Assembly: GCA_963674545.2 (NCBI GenBank)
Contig: CAXXFB010000001.1
Coordinates: 806,001 to 870,000, forward strand
DNA from: JABGQS01 sp963674545
Lineage (GTDB): Bacteria; Bacillota; Clostridia; Christensenellales; SZUA-584
DNA length: 64,000 nucleotides
Direction of reading: 5' to 3'
Part shown: in pieces, positions 9,240-17,696 of the stretch
Layout of the letters: each line of letters opens with the position of its first letter
How positions within the stretch are numbered: position 1 is the first letter of the stretch
Notes under the pieces: model-generated
Seen by the model: the letters and a program-made list of their open reading frames with translations, nothing else
Told to the model about the DNA's origin: nothing
Databases searched by the model: none
Position numbers and translations under genes: made by a program

Positions 9240-9268
9240 TTGATTTAATCCCCCGGAAACTATATAAT
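9240..9268 (+). promoter_or_regulatory. promoter for lipA-lplA
   Basis: TTGATT (9240-9245), a 17-base spacer and TATAAT (9263-9268) precede lipA. The RBS CGGAGG follows, ending about 9 bases before the ATG at 9302. Confidence 0.8.
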
Positions 9269-9301
9269 ACCATATACGAAATATACCGGAGGCAATCAAA
9301 T

Positions 9302-10171
9302 ATGGCAGTACAGAAAAAACCCGAGTGGCTCAAAAAGAAGATGGACATAAAAGCCGTCATGGAAATGGAGAACATGCTGCGCAGCCTGTCGCTCAACACA
9401 GTGTGCGAAGGTGCAAGCTGTCCCAACCGTGGTGAATGCTTCAAAAACAAGACAGCAACGTTCATGATACTCGGCAGCGTGTGCACGCGCAACTGCCGCT
9501 TCTGCGACGTTCCCAAAGGCAACCCTACTATGCTCGACCCGGACGAGCCGGAAAATGTTGCTATAGCTTCGCAAAAGCTGGGTCTAAAGCACATCGTCGT
9601 CACCAGCGTAACAAGAGACGACCTGCCCGACGGCGGTGCAGAGCACTTTGCAGCCACTATCAGAGCGCTCAAAGCAACTCTGCCGGAAAGCACCGTTGAA
9701 GTGCTTATACCGGATTTCAAAGGCGATGTCGACGCCCTTATGACAGTTATAAACGCCCGCCCGGAAATCATAAACCACAATGTCGAAACTGTGCCTTCGC
9801 TCTATTCTAAAGTGCGCCCTATGGCAAAATACGAGCGCTCGCTCCAGCTTCTCGAGCGTGTAAAAACGCTTACAAGCGGCATATTCTCAAAAACGGGAAT
9901 AATGGTCGGCCTTGGTGAAACCAAAGAGCAGGTACTGGCTGTAATGGACGACCTTCGTGCAATCGACTGCGACCTTCTAACGATAGGGCAATACCTCCAG
10001 CCGTCCAAAAAGCACATTGAAGTCGCCGAGTACATAACGCCTGAGCAGTTCAAAGAATATGAGCAGATAGGCCTCGAAAAAGGCTTTACATACGTAGCCA
10101 GCGGTCCGTTCGTGCGCAGTTCCTACAACGCAATAGAAGGAATGAGAAGATTAAAAAATGATGTACGTTAA
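9302..10171 (+). CDS. lipA: lipoyl synthase
   Basis: Radical-SAM enzyme that inserts two sulfurs into protein-bound octanoyl groups to form lipoyl cofactors. Both Fe-S clusters are visible: the auxiliary cluster Cys35, Cys40, Cys46 (CEGASCPNRGEC) and the radical SAM cluster Cys61, Cys65, Cys68 (CTRNCRFC). Length (289) is typical, and the C-terminal GPFVRSSYNA matches the family's RSSY end. It overlaps lplA by 14 bases, so the two are co-transcribed. No lipoyl-dependent enzyme is encoded in the window. Confidence 0.96.
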   Translation: MAVQKKPEWLKKKMDIKAVMEMENMLRSLSLNTVCEGASCPNRGECFKNKTATFMILGSVCTRNCRFCDVPKGNPTMLDPDEPENVAIASQKLGLKHIVVTSVTRDDLPDGGAEHFAATIRALKATLPESTVEVLIPDFKGDVDALMTVINARPEIINHNVETVPSLYSKVRPMAKYERSLQLLERVKTLTSGIFSKTGIMVGLGETKEQVLAVMDDLRAIDCDLLTIGQYLQPSKKHIEVAEYITPEQFKEYEQIGLEKGFTYVASGPFVRSSYNAIEGMRRLKNDVR

Positions 10172-11135
10172 GTGTGACAGTACAGACGCCAACTTCAACT
10201 TTGCACTGGAAAAATACCTCATCGAAGAGCTTGATGTCTCAGATGGTTATTTCATGTTCTGGCGCACTGCCCCCACGCTTATGATCGGCCGTTACCAGAA
10301 CGCTCGTGCAGAAGTCAACATAGACTACGCCAAAGCGCATAACATAAATATCGTCCGTCGCATAACCGGTGGAGGCACCATCTATACCGACCCGAACGGC
10401 TGGCAATTCTCGTTCATAAACAAAGCCCGCGACAAAAAAGAAATCGACTTTCATACGTACACAAAGCCTATACTCGATGCGCTTGCCTCCATAGGTGTTC
10501 CCGCCGTTAAAAGCGGCAGGAACGATCTTTTAATAGACAGCAAAAAGTTTTCCGGCAACGCCCAGTACGTAAAGAAAAACATAATGCTCCATCACGGCTC
10601 GCTGCTGTTCGATACAGACCTTTCCGAACTAGTGCGTTCGCTTTCGCCCGACGATGAAAAACTCATCAGCAAAGGTATAAAATCGGTCAAAAGCCGTGTC
10701 ACGAATATTGCTGACCATATGGACAAAAAAATCTCCAGTCTGGAATTTAGAGATCTGATGCTGTCATACCTAACCTACGGCATGGATATATACGAGCTTA
10801 GTGAGCAGGATGAAAAGCGAGTTAATCAGATAAAGAAACAGGTTTTCGATTCGTGGGAATGGAACTTCGGCAGCGCGCCTAAGTTCAACATAACTAAAGA
10901 AAACCGTTTTGCCGGCGGAAAACTGATAGTGCAGTCATACGTCAACAACGGCCGCATCGAAGAAATACACTTCTCCGGCGACTTCTTTGCAAAAGAAGGC
11001 TTATCCGGCCTTGAAGATGCGCTTGTCGGCTGCACCTACGAAGAAAATGAAATCAAAAAAGCCCTCATCGCCAACGGCGTAGAGAGCTTTATGTTCAACA
11101 TTACTTTAGAAGAGATACTCAGCTGTATAATCTAA
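10158..11135 (+). CDS. lplA: lipoate-protein ligase A family
   Basis: Activates lipoate (or octanoate) with ATP and transfers it to carrier domains such as GcvH. The 325-residue protein has the cofactor-transferase core: the Arg-Arg-Ile-Thr-Gly-Gly-Gly-Thr segment at 67-74, the RNDLL stretch at 121, and Lys130 in KKFSGNAQ, the adenylate-binding lysine. A C-terminal accessory domain (about 245-325) is present. Overlap with lipA argues for a joint pathway: LplA could attach octanoate that LipA then converts, or simply scavenge lipoate. The gene converges with lspA, overlapping it by 4 bases. Confidence 0.93.
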   Translation: MMYVKCDSTDANFNFALEKYLIEELDVSDGYFMFWRTAPTLMIGRYQNARAEVNIDYAKAHNINIVRRITGGGTIYTDPNGWQFSFINKARDKKEIDFHTYTKPILDALASIGVPAVKSGRNDLLIDSKKFSGNAQYVKKNIMLHHGSLLFDTDLSELVRSLSPDDEKLISKGIKSVKSRVTNIADHMDKKISSLEFRDLMLSYLTYGMDIYELSEQDEKRVNQIKKQVFDSWEWNFGSAPKFNITKENRFAGGKLIVQSYVNNGRIEEIHFSGDFFAKEGLSGLEDALVGCTYEENEIKKALIANGVESFMFNITLEEILSCII

Positions 11136-11662
11136 GCGTCTTCCCCTTTGTTTTCACTGCTTTGAGTTGCAGGCTTTTTTTCTCTTCGTGCAAAAAGTGT
11201 TTTCCCGTCCTTTTCCTTGTGTATAAACAACACATAAACGCCCAGCATTATAGAGCCTATCACAAGGCATGCGTCAGCAATGTTAAATACCCAGTGCCAG
11301 AACGGCAGCCTGAAATCCAGAAAGTCTCTTACATATCCGAAAACTATCCTGTCGTAAAAATTACCTATAGCGCCTCCGATTACTAAAGACAAACTCACTT
11401 TTAAAAACACAGACTGCGTTTTTCTCGTCTTTATCATGAAAACGATGCCAACGACCAGTACAATGGCCGTAACTGCTATAAAAAACGGTACGCTGTTCTG
11501 AAAAATACCGAACGAAGCGCCCGTATTTTCAACATATGTAAGGTGAAACCAGCTGCCTATAACAGGAACTGAACCGCCTGCCTGCGTCATTACAGGCACC
11601 AGCAGATACTTCGTAAGAAGGTCCGCCGCCACAATAAGCAGTATGATGATTATCTGTAACAT
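11132..11662 (-). CDS. lspA: lipoprotein signal peptidase (signal peptidase II)
   Basis: Aspartic membrane protease that cleaves lipoprotein signal peptides after lipidation. The 176 residues form four membrane helices (about 1-20, 58-76, 88-103, 126-150). The conserved motifs are ENTGASFG, GNFYDR, VRDFLDF (Asp113) and FNIADA (Asp130); the last two supply the catalytic dyad. The tail is longer and more charged than usual. It lies 12 bases after plsY in the DUF512-der-plsY-lspA run. Its substrates in this window include four predicted lipoproteins. Confidence 0.95.
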   Translation of the reverse strand: MLQIIIILLIVAADLLTKYLLVPVMTQAGGSVPVIGSWFHLTYVENTGASFGIFQNSVPFFIAVTAIVLVVGIVFMIKTRKTQSVFLKVSLSLVIGGAIGNFYDRIVFGYVRDFLDFRLPFWHWVFNIADACLVIGSIMLGVYVLFIHKEKDGKTLFARREKKPATQSSENKGEDA

Positions 11663-11674
11663 AAACTCTCCCGT

Positions 11675-12319
11675 CTATAATTGATTCTCTTTTCCCTCGG
11701 CAAGCCGTTTAATGTTGGCCCGGTGGGAATAGAAAACAAGTATAAGCAGTATAACACAAGTTGCGTGATGCAGCCAGTTCCAGTGGTAAAATACCACAGA
11801 AGCTACAGCCATAAGCGCCGTACCGACAAGCGAGCCTATCGACATCGTCTTGGTCAGCGCTATTATTACAACGCATACAGCAAAAGCTATAAGTGCATAC
11901 ATAGGCATCATAACAAGGAACACACCAAAGCTCGTTGCAACTCCTTTACCACCGCGGAACTTCAAGAAAACCGGCCATATATGCCCTAAAACAGCTGCTA
12001 TACCGCCTATATATGCACCAAGTTCGGCGCTGTTTCCGGATGTTGTCCAGCTGGCAAATCCGTTCTGGAAAAACTCCGGCAGACCGCCGCACAGCCAAAG
12101 CCCGATCAACGCCGCCGCTATTCCTTTAAAAACATCCCCTAAGAACGTAAACACGCCTATGCCCCAACCGTAGTTCCTTATGGCGTTAGCCGTGCCCGGG
12201 TTGCCGCTTCCGACGTCCCTTATGTCCTTGCCCTTAAATATTTTGCCGCCCAGATATCCAAAGGATATACACCCAATCAAATACCCAATTACAGCAGTTA
12301 AAATATACTTCCAGACCAT
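11675..12319 (-). CDS. plsY: glycerol-3-phosphate acyltransferase PlsY
   Basis: Membrane acyltransferase that moves acyl groups from acyl-phosphate to glycerol-3-phosphate, the first step of phospholipid synthesis. The 214 residues contain several membrane helices and the PlsY motifs GSGNPGTANAIRNYG (about 37-51), KFRGGKGVAT (about 121-130) and the later HRANIKRL. It lies directly downstream of der, as in many Firmicutes. Confidence 0.95.
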   Translation of the reverse strand: MVWKYILTAVIGYLIGCISFGYLGGKIFKGKDIRDVGSGNPGTANAIRNYGWGIGVFTFLGDVFKGIAAALIGLWLCGGLPEFFQNGFASWTTSGNSAELGAYIGGIAAVLGHIWPVFLKFRGGKGVATSFGVFLVMMPMYALIAFAVCVVIIALTKTMSIGSLVGTALMAVASVVFYHWNWLHHATCVILLILVFYSHRANIKRLAEGKENQL

Positions 12320-12335
12320 GCGATGCTCCTCCTGC

Positions 12336-13652
12336 TCAGTCGTTTTTATTTCTTGCGGTTATCCTAATAGGAGTCCCGGAAAAATCAAAGCTCTTTCTCA
12401 AATAGTTTTCAAGATACCTCATATACGAAAAATGCATCAGCCTGTTGTCGTTGACAAATATTATAAAATACGGCGGCTCCACGGCAACCTGCGTAGCATA
12501 ATATATCTTTAGCCTCCTGCCCTTGTCAGACGGAGGTTCCACCATTGTCACGGCTTCACCAATACACTCGTTTAAAAGGCCTGTCGATATACGCCTCCTG
12601 CTGTTCTCCAGCGCCTCTCCCAGCATGTAGAACAATTTGTCTATCCTCTGCCCCTTAAGCGCCGATATATAAACGGTCTTTGCATAATTCATGAATGCAA
12701 AGTCTCTTTCAACGTCCTTGTCATATTTGTTTATAGTGTGAGTATCCTTATCAACAGCATCCCATTTGTTGATAGTGATAACACAAGGTTTGCCTTCTTC
12801 GTGAACAAAGCCCGCCACCTTAACATCCTGCTCAGTTATCCCTTCAATCGCATCTATCATGATGACTACGCAGTCGGCACGCCTTACTGCCGCAAACGAG
12901 CGTATGACGCTATATCGTTCTATGCTTTTGCTCTCTATCCTTGCTTTCTTCCTTATGCCTGCAGTGTCAATAAGTACATACTTCTCGCCGTTTCGTTCAA
13001 AGGGCACGTCGATAGCGTCTCTGGTCGTCCCGGCAATGTCTGAAACTATAGTGCGCTGCTCCCCTATGATTCTATTAACAAGTGAAGATTTACCTACGTT
13101 AGGCTTGCCCACGACAGCAATCTTTATAGCCGGCTCTTCCTCCTGCTGTTCGGTTTCTTCAAAATATGACACTACCTCGTCAAGCAGGTCTCCAAGCCCA
13201 AGTCCCTGCGCCGAAGATATTGCAAAAAGGCTGTCTGTACCAAGCGCATAGAAGTCATACATATTCTCTTCATCCTGCTTTGTGTCAGCCTTGTTGACTA
13301 CTGTTATGATCGGCTTGCCTGCCTTTCGCAGAAGGTCTGCCACTTCATAGTCAGCCGGCACAACGCCTTGCTTTGCGTCTACGAAAAAAAGAATAACATC
13401 AGCTATATCCAGTGCGAGCTGCGCCTGAAGCTTCATCTGCTTCAATATAACGTCATTGCTGCCCGGATCTATCCCCCCCGTATCGATAAGCGTGAACTCA
13501 TGTGAAAGCCACTCAGCATCGGCATATATCCTGTCACGTGTTACACCCGGCGTATCCTCGATTATTGAAATACGCTTCCCTGCTATTTTATTGAAAAAAG
13601 TCGATTTGCCGACATTTGGTCTGCCGACAACCGCTACAAAAGGTTTTGCCAT
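12336..13652 (-). CDS. der: ribosome biogenesis GTPase Der (EngA)
   Basis: Essential double-GTPase for 50S assembly. The 438 residues carry two G domains, each with its own Walker A (GRPNVGKS at 9-16 and GKPNVGKS near 182-189), DTGG/DTAG switch motifs and NKAD/NKWD specificity motifs. A C-terminal KH-like domain is at about 355-438. It sits 11 bases after the DUF512 gene and 16 bases before plsY. Confidence 0.97.
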   Translation of the reverse strand: MAKPFVAVVGRPNVGKSTFFNKIAGKRISIIEDTPGVTRDRIYADAEWLSHEFTLIDTGGIDPGSNDVILKQMKLQAQLALDIADVILFFVDAKQGVVPADYEVADLLRKAGKPIITVVNKADTKQDEENMYDFYALGTDSLFAISSAQGLGLGDLLDEVVSYFEETEQQEEEPAIKIAVVGKPNVGKSSLVNRIIGEQRTIVSDIAGTTRDAIDVPFERNGEKYVLIDTAGIRKKARIESKSIERYSVIRSFAAVRRADCVVIMIDAIEGITEQDVKVAGFVHEEGKPCVITINKWDAVDKDTHTINKYDKDVERDFAFMNYAKTVYISALKGQRIDKLFYMLGEALENSRRRISTGLLNECIGEAVTMVEPPSDKGRRLKIYYATQVAVEPPYFIIFVNDNRLMHFSYMRYLENYLRKSFDFSGTPIRITARNKND

Positions 13653-13663
13653 TCACTGTTCCC

Positions 13664-14941
13664 CTAATCTTCGTTTATGACCTGTGCAAAGTTATACCCG
13701 TCGCTTATCGGTATTATCTTCACCCCAAGTTCATCCTTTAGTTCATCAAGGCTCATATCATCCAGAAAGACTTCTCCATCTTTCAAGCTGTCCGCAGATA
13801 TCAGCAGCTTTTCACCCAGCTGTTTTCCTCGCAGCTCTTCAAGATAGTCTCTTCCACCAAGCAGCCCCGCAACTGTAATGCTGCTGCCAAAAGTCCTGTT
13901 GCGTACACTGTAAACGCTTATCCGTCCCTTCGCGCCGTCTGCCAGTTCTTTAAAAAATCCAAACGCATCCACTCCGGTAGCAACGCTGATATGTTTGTTT
14001 GCCACAAGTTTGCTCTGTTTCGCCTCATGCAGGAATTTCGCCATCATCCCCACGCCGTTTTCTATCTGTTCAAACGCCTCATAGCTCTCATAATCCGGTA
14101 TCGGCAGCCCCGCTTTAATGTAATACTCGTCCGCCGCAAACACAAAACGTGTTCCCGTTCTATTTAAGCATTCTCGCTGCCATCTTTCAACCATGCCGAT
14201 AGTTCTAGCTGCCTGCTGCCCGGTTACAGCTTCTATCTTTTCCAGCTTCCCACGATATTCCGTCAGCCCCACAGGCACGACCGCTAGCGATCTGCATTCA
14301 GGCTGCAACCCTGTAAGAAAGCTTATAGTCTCTTCCAGTTTCTCTTCATCGTTTACGCCGGGGCAAACTACTGCTTGAGCGTGGAAGTTTATCCCGTTTC
14401 GTTTAAGTTTCTTTAGAAGCGGGCGAATCTTAACTGCTTTTTCATTGCCCAGCATCCTGCGGCGCAGCGCTTCATCAACTGTGTGCACAGATATATACAG
14501 CGGTGATACACGCCGTTTGATTATCCTTGCAAGCTCATTCTTGTCTATAGAAGACATTGTAACGTAGTTGCCCATTATGAGCGAATAGCGCCAGTCCTCG
14601 TCCTTAAGATAAAGACTCTTTCGCATACCTCTTGGCAGCTGGTCCACAAAGCAAAACAAACATTTGTTCCCGCACACCCTCTTTGCGCCCATAAGCGGCT
14701 GAACAAAATCCAGCCCCAGGTCGTCGTCTTCGCCTTTTGATATCCTGAACGTTAAAAGCTGCCCATCTCTAAACAGCTTTATCTTAAGCCTTTCCTGTGC
14801 GCTAAAATAAACGTAATCGATATAATCTATCAACTGCTGCCCGTTTATACTCGCTATCTTATCGCCTTTTTTGATACCATGATTTTTTGCAGCGCTTCCC
14901 GCAGCAACGTCTTTAACCTCAAACAAAATATTAACCCTCAC
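13664..14941 (-). CDS. DUF512 family protein with PDZ domain and Cys-x3-Cys-x2-Cys Fe-S motif
   Basis: A conserved Firmicutes protein of unknown biochemical function (425 residues). Order: an N-terminal PDZ-like domain (about 1-65, GIKKGDKIASINGQ); the cysteine motif Cys90-x3-Cys94-x2-Cys97, typical of a radical-SAM 4Fe-4S site; a TIM-barrel-like middle with YISVHT and CPGVNDEE; and the DUF512 C-terminal region. It heads the run to der, plsY and lspA, which is its usual neighbourhood and suggests a link to ribosome or envelope biogenesis. No substrate can be assigned. Confidence 0.85.
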   Translation of the reverse strand: MRVNILFEVKDVAAGSAAKNHGIKKGDKIASINGQQLIDYIDYVYFSAQERLKIKLFRDGQLLTFRISKGEDDDLGLDFVQPLMGAKRVCGNKCLFCFVDQLPRGMRKSLYLKDEDWRYSLIMGNYVTMSSIDKNELARIIKRRVSPLYISVHTVDEALRRRMLGNEKAVKIRPLLKKLKRNGINFHAQAVVCPGVNDEEKLEETISFLTGLQPECRSLAVVPVGLTEYRGKLEKIEAVTGQQAARTIGMVERWQRECLNRTGTRFVFAADEYYIKAGLPIPDYESYEAFEQIENGVGMMAKFLHEAKQSKLVANKHISVATGVDAFGFFKELADGAKGRISVYSVRNRTFGSSITVAGLLGGRDYLEELRGKQLGEKLLISADSLKDGEVFLDDMSLDELKDELGVKIIPISDGYNFAQVINED

Positions 14942-15045
14942 TTTTGTCCGAGCTATTATATCTTATTTTCTCCTATTTAGCCAGTATAATCAAGCCTTTA
15001 AAAAAGAACGATTTGTAAACTAAGCCCCTTAATGCCGGCTGCATA

Positions 15046-15080
15046 AACAAAAACAGCCGCAGCGCTTTGCCACGGCTGTT
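15046..15080 (-). terminator. terminator downstream of the sugar isomerase
   Basis: Minus-strand AACAGCCG and CGGCTGTT form a perfect 8-bp stem with a 13-base loop, followed by TTTGTTT. It starts about 19 bases past the stop at 15099. Confidence 0.88.
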
Positions 15081-15098
15081 ATATAGTCTTCTTATCGG

Positions 15099-16487
15099 TT
15101 ACGGTATGATTACTTCTATATCCAGTAAATCACAGAAATCTGTAAGTATCTCTACAAGATTATCGCCGTATCCAAGGCACGCATACTCGCTGTTCCATTC
15201 TTCAAGCAGTTTGTCCATGTCTGCGTCAACTGTTACAAAAGCGTGGGGCCAGAACGGTATCCCGCATTCGTTTTTCCTGTCCTCGATCAGGAAAGCGTCC
15301 GGCTCAAACACTTCACAGCGTGCAAGCACCATCTGGAACTTTCCGTCCACTCTTCCAAGGCGTGCAAGCGCTCCGTTGCCGCTCTTTGCGACGAGGCTTA
15401 CCGAAAGCCCGCCTGCCTTTCCTTCCGTCGGTATGCCATGCTCTGCAAAGCTTGCTTTTCCGTCGTTCGTTCTTCCTGCCAGCGACGGAGGTATCGTTCC
15501 GTCTCCTATTATCTTTATCTCTTTGTTCTCTTTGTCAATATGCTGCAGGTCTCCGTAATATATGGCTTCCGTGCTAATCTCGTTAAGAAGTATGGTAGAC
15601 ATCAACGTGTTGAAGTCTGAAAGAGTTGAAGTTGCCTGCCTCTCGTTCAGCATCATGCTCTGCATAAGACACGTCGCACTGTAGTCGTCACCAAGGCCTG
15701 GGAAAGACTGTATCGTATAATAATCGAAGTCTTCCTGCTCCATTATCTTCTTCATCGCAAGGTAAAGCCTTATCGACCTCGAAGTCATATCATTTTTCTC
15801 AGGCAGCTCTTGGAACCACTCGCCAAGGCTTTGCCTGTATTCTTCCACCTCATCTTCGCTTATCGCTTTTGCCTCTTCAATAAGCTGCGTGGCGTCTCTC
15901 GAATCTATATCCACGCCAAAGGCCTTTGTCCACTGCGACGGGTCTGCCACACCGCAGTTCTGCCCCATTCCACGTCCGCCGAAAGCCGCAGCAGTAGTCA
16001 TGTTAAGCTTGTTGACGAGCGCGCCTGCAATACAGTAGCTTACGATCCTGTCTACGTCCTCTTTCGTCTTTGCGCTTCCGTATACAAACTTATATTTTAT
16101 ACCGATCTCTTTCAGGGCCGCGCTCAGCACCAGCCCGCCGACAGGCCTCCAGCCCTGAGAACCCGGATGTGTCCATATCACAATTGCCTTGCCCGTCTTC
16201 GCGAAATCACGAAGTGCGCTCAGCATATGTGCAGACCATACCCATGTGCCTGTAAATAGAACGATAGCATCTATCTCGTCATCGTGCTTGAACTTTCCTA
16301 GAGCCTCTTTGGCTTCCTTCTTCGAAGCAACGACTATATCGTGGCACTCGAGCTTAAGTCCTTTTTCTTTCAAGGTTTCTTTCGCTTCCTCAACGATCCT
16401 CTCGTCTATAAACGGCTGACCGTTAGGATCGCACAGGCCGTCTTTGTGCACACCGTAAACAATAAATCCGACTTTGGGTTCAATCAT
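15099..16487 (-). CDS. L-fucose/L-arabinose isomerase-like sugar isomerase
   Basis: The 462-residue protein resembles the FucI/AraA structural family of aldose-ketose isomerases, with an N-terminal Rossmann-like region (FTGTWVWSAHMLSALRDF, WTHPGSQGW) and a C-terminal metal-site domain (about 300-460). Such proteins interconvert aldoses and ketoses; the substrate cannot be read from the sequence. GGAGG is placed 6 bases before the ATG. It lies 24 bases after a sugar-binding lipoprotein gene and opposite a DUF4432 mutarotase-like gene, so it probably takes part in catabolism of one sugar. No kinase or aldolase is nearby. Confidence 0.75.
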   Translation of the reverse strand: MIEPKVGFIVYGVHKDGLCDPNGQPFIDERIVEEAKETLKEKGLKLECHDIVVASKKEAKEALGKFKHDDEIDAIVLFTGTWVWSAHMLSALRDFAKTGKAIVIWTHPGSQGWRPVGGLVLSAALKEIGIKYKFVYGSAKTKEDVDRIVSYCIAGALVNKLNMTTAAAFGGRGMGQNCGVADPSQWTKAFGVDIDSRDATQLIEEAKAISEDEVEEYRQSLGEWFQELPEKNDMTSRSIRLYLAMKKIMEQEDFDYYTIQSFPGLGDDYSATCLMQSMMLNERQATSTLSDFNTLMSTILLNEISTEAIYYGDLQHIDKENKEIKIIGDGTIPPSLAGRTNDGKASFAEHGIPTEGKAGGLSVSLVAKSGNGALARLGRVDGKFQMVLARCEVFEPDAFLIEDRKNECGIPFWPHAFVTVDADMDKLLEEWNSEYACLGYGDNLVEILTDFCDLLDIEVIIP

Positions 16488-16511
16488 AATCCGCCTCCTG
16501 TATTTCTGAAT

Positions 16512-17501
16512 TTAATTCCAGAGCAAAACATTCTGCCAATAGCTCTCCGGTTCAAAATAGCTCGTGTCCTGTTCAACGCCGTTAACGACGGCTTTTGCCA
16601 TCATGTCCGCCAGTTTCCAGCCCGTTTCATATGCAAAGAGATCAACTGAAGAACGCAGGCAGCTTCCGCTCTCGTTCATCACCTTTACCGCTTCGTCGGT
16701 ATATCCCGCTCCACCTATATAAAAATTATCAGTATCCAAGTCAAGGTCTTCTACTACCTCAAGTACGCCCACAGCATATTCGTCGCTTATGCAAACCACC
16801 ATATCTACGCCTAAATATGTTTTCAGTGCAGAATTTGCCGCAACCTTAGCGTCAGGCACACTGTCCACGCTCTCCTGTCCTGCTATCCTAACTCCCTGCA
16901 TTTCTTCAAGAGCGTCTTTTATACCGTCGCCTCTCACTTTTAAAAATTCATCCGAATCGTTCAGCATCAGCAAAACGTTTGCCCTGCCGCCCATTTTTTC
17001 TTCCGCCCATTTTAATGCGTTCTTTCCTATCATATAACCAAGGTCATATTCATCCAGCGTATAGTTAAAGTCAGCATTCGGCAGTTTTCTGCAAACTCCC
17101 GCAACAACGATTCCCTCAAGCTGCGCCTTCGCAGTAATATCTCCAAGATGTTCCACATCAATAGGCGCCGCTGCAATAGCATCTACCCCCATTGCTATCC
17201 AGTTCTCAAACTCACTGTACTGTTCCTGCATACTGCCCGAAGGATCGGCTATCAACGCCGTGTACTTATTATTAACACAGTATTCCTGGAACCCAAGAGT
17301 CATCTTTTCAAAATACTCTACACTGCGGTCCTGCGGAGACCACGCAAGTCTTAAATCATCATCAAGAGATTTCGAATCGTCCTGCGCCTCAGACAGATAT
17401 TTCTCAACAGCTTCAGAGCTGTGGCTGCCGCATCCTGCGAAAAGGCTAAGCGTCATAATTAGTGCTGTTGTTATAAATAAAGTCTTTCTAAACTTAGTCA
17501 T
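16512..17501 (-). CDS. periplasmic-binding-type sugar-binding lipoprotein
   Basis: The 329-residue protein has a lipoprotein signal (FAGC, lipid-modified Cys24) and a type-1 periplasmic binding fold of the ribose/galactose class (Peripla_BP_4), with LAWSPQDRSVEYFEKM, AIAAAPIDVEHL and ADFNYTLDEYDLGYMIGKNA. It would capture a sugar outside the membrane for an ABC importer or a chemosensor. No permease or ATPase gene is adjacent, so the partner must be elsewhere or the protein is a sensor. It has its own promoter and precedes the isomerase gene. Confidence 0.85.
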   Translation of the reverse strand: MTKFRKTLFITTALIMTLSLFAGCGSHSSEAVEKYLSEAQDDSKSLDDDLRLAWSPQDRSVEYFEKMTLGFQEYCVNNKYTALIADPSGSMQEQYSEFENWIAMGVDAIAAAPIDVEHLGDITAKAQLEGIVVAGVCRKLPNADFNYTLDEYDLGYMIGKNALKWAEEKMGGRANVLLMLNDSDEFLKVRGDGIKDALEEMQGVRIAGQESVDSVPDAKVAANSALKTYLGVDMVVCISDEYAVGVLEVVEDLDLDTDNFYIGGAGYTDEAVKVMNESGSCLRSSVDLFAYETGWKLADMMAKAVVNGVEQDTSYFEPESYWQNVLLWN

Positions 17502-17531
17502 GCTTTACTTCCTTCTTTCATCGTCACGCCT

Positions 17532-17560
17532 ATTATATATCAACATCGAAACATAAACAA
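17532..17560 (-). promoter_or_regulatory. promoter for the binding protein-isomerase unit
   Basis: Minus strand TTGTTT (17555-17560), a 17-base spacer and TATAAT (17532-17537) lie about 30 bases upstream of the lipoprotein ATG. Confidence 0.7.
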
Positions 17561-17635
17561 TAGATTTCAAGATATTTTTTCTCACGCTGAAAATATATCG
17601 AATTCGCCTTCTTTTTTGATAGAAAAACATCCGCG

Positions 17636-17668
17636 TTTGTGATATCATTTATTCTGACATGATACAAA
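17636..17668. promoter_or_regulatory. imperfect inverted repeat before the DUF4432 gene
   Basis: TTTGTGATATCAT and ATGATACAAA form an imperfect inverted repeat with a 10-base gap, 28 bases before the ATG at 17697, in the divergent region between the two sugar transcription units. TTGTGA and TGATAC, 17 bases apart inside it, could also serve as a weak promoter. An operator role is inference. Confidence 0.35.
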
Positions 17669-17696
17669 ACGAGATTATATCGAAAGGAATACTACT

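Noticed and set aside
9217..9780. 187-residue minus-strand frame opposite lipA
   Set aside because: It is the antisense of the clear lipA coding region and covers its promoter; no RBS.
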